A stretch of DNA of 13,654 nucleotides. Origin: Thermoanaerobacterales bacterium (lineage in GTDB: Bacteria; Actinomycetota; Acidimicrobiia; Acidimicrobiales; JACDCH01). Under the pieces are notes generated by a model that was given only the letters and a program-made list of their open reading frames with translations, was not told the origin of the DNA and searched no databases. A program made the translations under genes and the position numbers. This document shows positions 1 to 5,452 of this stretch, piece by piece. How positions within the stretch are numbered: the first letter of the stretch is position 1; the number at the start of each line of letters is the position of its first letter. Location: the NCBI GenBank assembly GCA_017577565.1, contig PKRH01000097.1, forward strand, positions 1 through 13,654. Direction: 5' to 3'.

Positions 1-1883
1 CGCTCGGCGGCCTGCTCCTCGCCGGGGTGGCGACCGACCGGGGCGGGGTGGGCGGCGAGCCCGCTCGCGAGGCGGCCCCCGGGGCGGGCCCGGTCCACCG
101 CCTGATGCCCGTGGCCCCGGCCGGCGACGGCGGCTCGACGTGGTACTGCGCCGCCGGGACGGCCCGCGACGACGGGGCCGAGCTGTCGCCGGCGGCGTCC
201 GCCGCGGCGGGCGCCGGGGACGAGGCGGACGAGGACGGCCTCGACGAGGGTGGCTCGGACGGCGGTGCGGACGGCGGCGAGCAGGCGCCGGGGGACGACG
301 AGGAGGACGGTGCGGCCGGCGAGGACGGCGAGGACGGCGACGGGCCGGCCCGGCGGACGCTCACCGCGGACCACACCGTGGTCGTCACCAACGCCTCGGA
401 CGAGCGGCGCACCGCGGTCGTGACGGTCGTCGGCGGGGACGTCGCCCGCGCCGCGGGCCCCGCGCCCGCCCCGGCCGGCGAGCCGGTCGTCGAGGAGCTC
501 ACGGTGCCGGCGCACGGCCAGGCGGCGTTGCGGCTGGGCGACGTGGTCGACGCCCCGCTCGCCGCGGCGGTGGTCGAGGTCGACGGCGGCGCCGTGGTGG
601 TCGAGCACCGGGTGGCCGGCGGCCACGGCGCCGACGCCGCGCCCTGCAGCACGACGCCGTCGCCCCGGTGGCACCTGGCCTGGGGCGCCACCACCCGCGA
701 CGCGGTCGACCTCGTCGTGCTGTTCAACCCCTTCCCGAGCCCCGCCATCGTCGACGCGACCTTCACGACCGAGTCCGGGTCCCGGGAGCCCGTCCGGTTC
801 CAGGGCTTCCCCGTGCCCGCCCGCAGCGTCGTCGGCGTCGACCTCGGCGACGACGTCCGGCGGGCCGAGCGGGTCTCGGCCACGCTCGAGGTGCGCAGCG
901 GCAGCGTCGTCGTCGAGCACGTGCAGGCCTACGACGGCTCGCTCGGCCGGCGTGGCATGGCGCTGACGCCCGGCGCCCCCGGTGCGGGCACGACGTGGGT
1001 GTTCGCCGCCGGTGAGGCCGCGGCCCCGTCCCCGGCGACGCCGCCGCCCGGCGGCCAGGACCGCGACGAGGGGGAGGAGGGGGAGGACGGCGCGGCCGAG
1101 GGCGGTGACGGCGCCGGCGGCGAGGGCGAGGACGAGGCCCCGGACCTGCCGTCCGAGGAGCCGGTCCCCGCCGAGCAGGTCGTCGTCTTCAACCCCACCG
1201 ACGAGCGGGCGGAGGTCGACGTGTCCGTCGTGCCGGTGGGCGACGAGCCCCAGCCGGTCCCGCCCCCCTTCGGCCTCAGCATCCGGGCCGGCGGTCACCA
1301 GGTCGTGGACCTCGGGGCCGAGGACCGGGTCCCGGCCGACCTGCCCCACGTGACCATCGTCCGATCCACCAACGGCGTGCCGGTCGTCGCCCAGCGGGTC
1401 ACCGTCGACCGCGGCCCCGAGATCCGCCCGCCCGGCTCCCGGCGCCCCGTGCGGCGCAGCGAGCTGACCGTGGCGCTCGGCGCCCGCGTCGCCGCGCCGA
1501 CCTGGCACCTCCCGGACGTCGCCGGCGTGGCGGGCGAGGACGACGCCGCCGTCGAGGTCGCCGTCCACAACCCCGACCCGGCCCGCGCCGTCGAGGCCCG
1601 GCTCGTCGGGGGCGGGGACGGCGCCGGTGACGCCCTCGGCGACCTCGAGCCGCTCGCCGTGCCCCCGGGCGGTCAGGTGGTGGTCGAGCTCGACGCCGAG
1701 GCGGCCGCGGCGGTCGCCTGGGCGGTCGTCGAGGCGGACGGGCCGGTCGTCGTCGAGCGGGTCGTGCGGATGCCCGACGGGCGCCGGCGGTCGGCCGGCC
1801 CCGGGGTGCCGGTCGGCGAGGGGGCGGTGCCGCTGGACGAGCTGGCGGCGCGGGGCCCGCTGGGCGGCGAGAGCGGGGGCTGA
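1..1883 (+). CDS. DUF5719-like secreted four-repeat protein (5' partial)
   Basis: The reading frame is open from the window edge. The residues before the first possible start (GTG at 27) read LGGLLLAGVA, the end of a hydrophobic signal or anchor helix, so the true start lies upstream. Counting from base 27, four related units follow: about 38-199, 214-306, 322-461 and 491-585. Each has a W-containing strand (STWYCAAG, PRWHLAWG, TTWVFAAG, PTWHLPDV), a 'hN[PA]' turn (VVVTNAS, VVLFNP, VVVFNP, VAVHNP), a 'VPA/PPG...V-hydrophobic-L' strand and a 'G-x-VVVE' strand. Long Asp/Glu/Gly-rich inserts occupy about 50-108 and 340-378. C41 and C207 could pair in a disulfide. The pattern matches DUF5719, an actinobacterial family of unknown function often encoded near mannose-metabolism and glycosyltransferase genes. 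A surface, beta-sandwich-like role is inferred; no catalytic motif is visible. Confidence 0.72.
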   Translation, partial: LGGLLLAGVATDRGGVGGEPAREAAPGAGPVHRLMPVAPAGDGGSTWYCAAGTARDDGAELSPAASAAAGAGDEADEDGLDEGGSDGGADGGEQAPGDDEEDGAAGEDGEDGDGPARRTLTADHTVVVTNASDERRTAVVTVVGGDVARAAGPAPAPAGEPVVEELTVPAHGQAALRLGDVVDAPLAAAVVEVDGGAVVVEHRVAGGHGADAAPCSTTPSPRWHLAWGATTRDAVDLVVLFNPFPSPAIVDATFTTESGSREPVRFQGFPVPARSVVGVDLGDDVRRAERVSATLEVRSGSVVVEHVQAYDGSLGRRGMALTPGAPGAGTTWVFAAGEAAAPSPATPPPGGQDRDEGEEGEDGAAEGGDGAGGEGEDEAPDLPSEEPVPAEQVVVFNPTDERAEVDVSVVPVGDEPQPVPPPFGLSIRAGGHQVVDLGAEDRVPADLPHVTIVRSTNGVPVVAQRVTVDRGPEIRPPGSRRPVRRSELTVALGARVAAPTWHLPDVAGVAGEDDAAVEVAVHNPDPARAVEARLVGGGDGAGDALGDLEPLAVPPGGQVVVELDAEAAAAVAWAVVEADGPVVVERVVRMPDGRRRSAGPGVPVGEGAVPLDELAARGPLGGESGG

Positions 1884-1944
1884 CGCCGGGCCGGCCGGGG
1901 GGCCGGGCCGCGCTCCGGGCTTTGTGGCCCTCGGGCGCCGGCGC

Positions 1945-1950
1945 GACGAT
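1945..1950 (+). promoter_or_regulatory. Possible -10 box for a leaderless thioredoxin mRNA
   Basis: GACGAT at 1945-1950 is one base off the TANNNT pattern and sits 6 nt before the GTG at 1957. A -35-like TTGTGG lies at 1922-1927, giving a 17-nt spacer. No Shine-Dalgarno sequence precedes the GTG. The arrangement matches the better promoter before the CPBP gene, so transcription may begin at or next to the start codon. Confidence 0.4.
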
Positions 1951-1956
1951 CGGCCC

Positions 1957-2457
1957 GTGGAACGCCTGGTGCTGGTGCTCGTCCTCGTCGCCGTCGCCGT
2001 CGTCGTGGCGCTGGTCCTCGAGCGCCGGCGCCGCCCGGCCGACCCGGCGCCCACCGGCTACGCGCTGCCGGCCCAGCTCGACCGGGCCGACTTCGACCGA
2101 CCCGAGGCCCCCTGGCTCGTCGCCGTCTTCACCTCGGCCACCTGCTCGACCTGCGCGAGCGTGTGGAGCAAGGCGCAGATGCTGGCCAGCGACGACGTCG
2201 CCGTGCAGGAGGTCGAGGTCTCGGCCGCCCGCCACCTGCACGAGCGCTACAGGATCGAGGCGGTCCCCGCGGTGGTCGTCGCCGACGCCGCCGGCGAGGT
2301 GCGCGCCACCTTCCTCGGCCCGGTCACCGCCACCGACCTGTGGGCGACCGTCGCCGAGCTGCGCGAGCCCGGCACGCTGCCGGCGGGCGGCTGCGAGCCC
2401 GGCCACCCCGGCAGCCGCTCGGGCGACCCCGGCAGCCCCGGGACCGCCGGCGGCTGA
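1957..2457 (+). CDS. Membrane-anchored thioredoxin-like protein
   Basis: A 166-residue protein. Residues 3-21 form one hydrophobic helix, followed at once by ERRRR, and then a thioredoxin-like domain from about 40 to 137. The redox centre is CSTC (C63, C66) after the strand WLVAVFTSAT, and the cis-proline loop is IEAVPAVVV (P104). The C-terminal 25 residues are Gly/Pro/Ser-rich with one extra Cys (C146). The likely role is a dithiol/disulfide reaction on membrane-proximal partners. By the positive-inside rule the Arg cluster puts the catalytic domain on the cytoplasmic side, as in the anchored thioredoxins with a helix-RRRR start common in Actinobacteria. The GTG at 1957 was chosen because it opens directly into the helix and lies 6 nt after a -10-like box. 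An in-frame GTG at 1924 falls inside the proposed -35 box. The gene converges on ftsH with 33 bp between them. Confidence 0.8.
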   Translation: MERLVLVLVLVAVAVVVALVLERRRRPADPAPTGYALPAQLDRADFDRPEAPWLVAVFTSATCSTCASVWSKAQMLASDDVAVQEVEVSAARHLHERYRIEAVPAVVVADAAGEVRATFLGPVTATDLWATVAELREPGTLPAGGCEPGHPGSRSGDPGSPGTAGG

Positions 2458-2473
2458 CCCCGGCCGGCCCGGT

Positions 2474-2485
2474 CCCGGCGCCGGG
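2474..2485. terminator. Possible bidirectional terminator palindrome
   Basis: A perfect 12-bp palindrome, CCCGGCGCCGGG, lies in the 33-bp gap between the convergent thioredoxin and ftsH genes. Its position suits a shared terminator, but there is no T-tract on either side, the perfect palindrome leaves little loop, and such palindromes are expected by chance at this GC content. Confidence 0.25.
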
Positions 2486-2490
2486 CGGCG

Positions 2491-4572
2491 TCAGGTCGGC
2501 GGGGGCGGGGGCGCCTGGCGGGGCGAGCGCGACAGCGCCTCGTCGGGGACGGCGTCGCGGGGCTCGCCGCCGGCACCGGCCTCGGCGGCCGGCCGCTCGT
2601 CGCCGGTGGCCGTCGACGACGGCGCCTCCGAGCCGGTGGTGGCGGGGCGACCGTCGTCGGACCCGTTGCCCGCGCCGGCCCCGGCCCGCTCGCGCTCGGC
2701 GGCCAGGGCGATGAGCCGGGTGACCTCGCTGCCGTCGATCGTCTCGTGCTCCAGCAGCGCCCGGGCGACCAGGTCGAGGGCGTGGCGGTGCTCCCGCAGG
2801 AGCTGGCGGCAGCGCTCCTCCTGCTCGCGCAGGATGCGGTTGACCTCCTCGTCGATGACCCGGGCCGTCTCGTCGGAGTAGTCGCGGGTGTGGATGAGGT
2901 CCTCGCCCAGGAAGACCTGCCCGCTCGAGCCCCAGGCCATGGGCCCGACCCGCGACGACATGCCCCACTCGGCGACCATCTTGCGGGCCAGCTCGGTGGA
3001 GCCGACCAGGTCGTTGTTGGCGCCGGTGGAGATGACGCCGAAGACGAGCTCCTCGGCGCACCGGCCGCCCATGCGCACGACCAGCGTGTCCTCGATGTAG
3101 TCCTGCCGGTAGATGTGCTTCTCGTCGACGGGGAGCTGCTGGGTGACGCCGAGGGCCATGCCGATGGGGAGGATCGTCACCTTGTGCACCGGGTCGGCGT
3201 TGGGCAGCACGGCGGCGCACACCGCGTGCCCGGCCTCGTGGTAGGCGATGACCTCCTTCTCGGCGTCGGACAGCGCCATCGACTCGCGCCGCTGGCCCAT
3301 CAGCACCCGGTCGCGGGCCTGCTCGAAGTCGACCGCCCGGATCTCGTCGTGGCCGGCGCGCACCGCGAAGAGGGCGGCCTCGTTGACGAGGTTGGCGAGG
3401 TCGGCGCCGCTCATGCCCGGCGTGCCCCGGGCGACGAGGTCGAGGTCGACGTCGGCGGCCAGCCGCTTGGACTTGCAGTGGACCTCGAGGATCGCCCGCC
3501 GGTCGGCCAGCTCGGGCAGCGGCACGACGACCTGGCGGTCGAAGCGGCCCGGGCGCAGCAGGGCGGGGTCGAGGATGTCCGGCCGGTTGGTGGCGGCCAT
3601 CATGACGATGCCCTCGGTGGCCTCGAAGCCGTCCATCTCGGACAGCATCTGGTTGAGGGTCTGCTCGCGCTCGTCGTGGCCGCCGCCCAGGCCGGCGCCC
3701 CGCTTGCGGCCGATGGAGTCGATCTCGTCGACGAAGATGATCGCCCGGCCCATCTTGCGGGCGCTCTGGAACAGGTCGCGGACCCGGCTGGCGCCGACGC
3801 CGACGAACATCTCCATGAAGTCGGAGCCGGTCACCGACAGGAACGGCACGCCGGCCTCGCCGGCCACCGCCCGGGCGATGAGGGTCTTGCCGGTGCCCGG
3901 CGGGCCGACGAGCAGCACGCCCTTGGGGATGCGGGCGCCGATCTCGGCGAACCGCTCGGGGTGCTTGAGGAAGTCGACGACCTCCTTGATCTCCTGCTTG
4001 ACCCCCTCGTAGCCCGCCACGTCGGCGAAGGTCGTGCCGGGCCGCTCGGTCGAGTAGGTCTTGGCCTTGGAGCGCCCGATCGACATGATGCTGCCCATCT
4101 GGCTCTGGGCCCGGCGCTGGAGCAGCCAGAAGATGCCGATGAAGAAGGCGATCGGCAGCAGGATGGGCAGCAGCGAGTCGAGGATGGACGGCTGCGGGTT
4201 GGAGAACTCGACCTCGACGTCGTGGTCGCGGAAGAGCGCCAGGTCCTCCTCGGGCGGCTCGACGGGGCCGTTGGAGCTGAACTCGGTGCCGTCGGTCAGC
4301 GTGCCGTCGATGTCGCCGCCGTCGTTCGACCAGGTGATCTCCTCGACCTGACCGGCGGCGACCTTCTCGCGCAGATCGGAGTAGGGGATCTTCGTGCGGG
4401 AGTCGGTGGAGAACAGGCTCGGCAGCAGGAACATCGCGACGAGCGCCCCGACGAGGACCCAGATGGCCCACTTCGGCATGGGCGACTGGCCGTCACGGCC
4501 CCCGGGACCCGGCCCGCGCGAGCGCCCCGGCGACGGGGGCGGCGGCGGGGGAGGGGGTGGCTGCTGGCTCAT
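2491..4572 (-). CDS. ftsH: FtsH, ATP-dependent membrane zinc metalloprotease
   Basis: A 693-residue protein with full FtsH architecture. It has an N-terminal helix (about 34-54), an extracytoplasmic domain (about 55-130), a second helix (about 131-151), then AAA+ and M41 peptidase domains facing the cytoplasm. Visible motifs are Walker A GPPGTGKT (223-230), the pore loop MFVGVG (255-260), Walker B IIFVDEID (278-285), the second region of homology with Arg fingers at R340 and R343, and the zinc site HEAGH (445-449). The third zinc ligand is probably D521 in ANNDLVGSTELAR. FtsH hexamers extract and degrade damaged membrane proteins and some short-lived regulators. Both tails are unusual: nine prolines at 5-13 and five at 688-692. 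The frame stays open upstream to 5016, but the ATG at 4572 fits the normal FtsH N-terminus and lies 7 nt after a TATCCT box. There is no sign of truncation. Confidence 0.97.
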   Translation of the reverse strand: MSQQPPPPPPPPPSPGRSRGPGPGGRDGQSPMPKWAIWVLVGALVAMFLLPSLFSTDSRTKIPYSDLREKVAAGQVEEITWSNDGGDIDGTLTDGTEFSSNGPVEPPEEDLALFRDHDVEVEFSNPQPSILDSLLPILLPIAFFIGIFWLLQRRAQSQMGSIMSIGRSKAKTYSTERPGTTFADVAGYEGVKQEIKEVVDFLKHPERFAEIGARIPKGVLLVGPPGTGKTLIARAVAGEAGVPFLSVTGSDFMEMFVGVGASRVRDLFQSARKMGRAIIFVDEIDSIGRKRGAGLGGGHDEREQTLNQMLSEMDGFEATEGIVMMAATNRPDILDPALLRPGRFDRQVVVPLPELADRRAILEVHCKSKRLAADVDLDLVARGTPGMSGADLANLVNEAALFAVRAGHDEIRAVDFEQARDRVLMGQRRESMALSDAEKEVIAYHEAGHAVCAAVLPNADPVHKVTILPIGMALGVTQQLPVDEKHIYRQDYIEDTLVVRMGGRCAEELVFGVISTGANNDLVGSTELARKMVAEWGMSSRVGPMAWGSSGQVFLGEDLIHTRDYSDETARVIDEEVNRILREQEERCRQLLREHRHALDLVARALLEHETIDGSEVTRLIALAAERERAGAGAGNGSDDGRPATTGSEAPSSTATGDERPAAEAGAGGEPRDAVPDEALSRSPRQAPPPPPT

Positions 4573-4579
4573 GCAGGAC

Positions 4580-4585
4580 AGGATA
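4580..4585 (-). promoter_or_regulatory. -10 box of a leaderless ftsH promoter
   Basis: Read on the minus strand, TATCCT occupies 4585-4580 and is followed by seven bases and then the ATG of ftsH. No Shine-Dalgarno sequence fits in that space, so the mRNA is probably leaderless or has a leader of about one base. No convincing -35 hexamer was found at 16-18 nt upstream. Confidence 0.55.
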
Positions 4586-4660
4586 CGGGGCCGGGCCCGC
4601 CGACCGGCCACGGTCGCACCCCGCACGTGCAGGCGCTTCGGAGCGCGGTCGCCGGCCACG

Positions 4661-4666
4661 TACGCT
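4661..4666 (+). promoter_or_regulatory. -10 box of a leaderless CPBP-gene promoter
   Basis: TACGCT at 4661-4666 is followed by six bases (GGCCCG) and the GTG start at 4673. A weak -35-like TTCGGA lies at 4637-4642 with an 18-nt spacer. This spacing is what is expected for transcription starting at the first base of the start codon. It supports GTG 4673 over the open frame further upstream. Confidence 0.55.
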
Positions 4667-4672
4667 GGCCCG

Positions 4673-5413
4673 GTGGCCGAACCCGACCAGATCGCGACCG
4701 AGCCCGGCGAGCGCCTGCCGCCGCGGTTCGGCATCGCCGCCGCCGTCGTGGGCTGGATGGTCGGGCTCCTGTGCGGCAGCGTGACCGCCGGCATCGCCGC
4801 CGAGGCGAGCGGCACCCCGCTGGACGCGTTCGACGAGCTGCCGCTGTCGTGGCTGGCGTTCGCCCAGACCGGGCTGTGGGTGGGCCTGCTCGGCGCGCCC
4901 GTCGTGGCCACCCGGCTGGCGCGCACCGACCTGCGGCGGGCGCTGGGGCTGCGGGCCGAGCCGGCCGACCTGGCCGTCGGGGGCCTCGCCGGGCTCGTCG
5001 GCCAGTTCGCCATCATGGCCCTCGTCTACGTGCCCCTGAGCTGGGTGACGGACATCACCCCGGAGGAGATCTCCGAGCCGGCCCGGGGCTTCACCGACCG
5101 GGCCGACGGCGCGCTCGGCGTCGTGCTCCTCGTGCTGATCGTGGGGGTCGGCGCGCCGATCGTCGAGGAGATCTTCTGGCGGGGCCTGCTGCAGCGCTCG
5201 CTCGTGCGGGCCGCCGGCCCCGCCTGGGGGGTCGGGCTGACGGCGGTGGCCTTCGGGGCCGCCCACTTCGGGCTGCTCCAGTTCCCGGGCCTGGCCGCCG
5301 CCGGGCTGCTGTTCGGCCTGCTGGCCCACCGGGCCGGGCGTCTGGGGCCCGCCATCGCCTGCCACGTCGTGTTCAACCTCACCGCCGTCGTGGTGCTCCT
5401 CGCCGGGGACTGA
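4673..5413 (+). CDS. CPBP-family intramembrane metalloprotease (Abi-like)
   Basis: A 246-residue, strongly hydrophobic protein with about six to eight membrane segments after a short hydrophilic N-terminus. The three signature motifs of the CPBP (CAAX prenyl protease 2, Rce1-like, PF02517) family are present: PIVEEIFWRG (163-171, E165/E166 and R170), AFGAAHFG (193-200, H198) and HVVFN (231-235, H231/N235). These residues form the intramembrane catalytic or metal site in the family. Bacterial members process membrane-bound peptides or act in bacteriocin immunity and envelope stress; the substrate here is unknown. The frame stays open upstream to 4394, but the GTG at 4673 gives a normal-length protein and lies just after a -10 box. 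The gene is divergent from ftsH and lies 39 bp before the next + strand gene, with which it may be co-transcribed. Confidence 0.92.
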   Translation: MAEPDQIATEPGERLPPRFGIAAAVVGWMVGLLCGSVTAGIAAEASGTPLDAFDELPLSWLAFAQTGLWVGLLGAPVVATRLARTDLRRALGLRAEPADLAVGGLAGLVGQFAIMALVYVPLSWVTDITPEEISEPARGFTDRADGALGVVLLVLIVGVGAPIVEEIFWRGLLQRSLVRAAGPAWGVGLTAVAFGAAHFGLLQFPGLAAAGLLFGLLAHRAGRLGPAIACHVVFNLTAVVVLLAGD

Positions 5414-5452
5414 CGCCATGGCGGCCCGCGACCACCACCGGAGCGCCTGAGC

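Noticed and set aside
200..350. GAGGACGGC-type repeats as a possible minisatellite
   Set aside because: The repeats stay in frame and encode a degenerate acidic linker. Unit length varies, so they are better explained as protein low complexity.
1884..1944. GC-rich inverted repeats after the DUF5719-like gene as a terminator
   Set aside because: Several GGCC/CCGG combinations can pair, but none forms a clear stem-loop with a T-tract, and this is expected by chance in such GC-rich DNA.
4394..4672. N-terminal extension of the CPBP protease
   Set aside because: It overlaps ftsH and its promoter. The extension is Gly/Arg/Pro-rich, and GTG 4673 gives the usual family length with a well-placed -10 box.
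4573..5016. N-terminal extension of ftsH (148 more codons)
   Set aside because: It would overlap the CPBP gene antisense, has no FtsH-like content, and the ATG at 4572 gives the normal architecture next to a -10 box.
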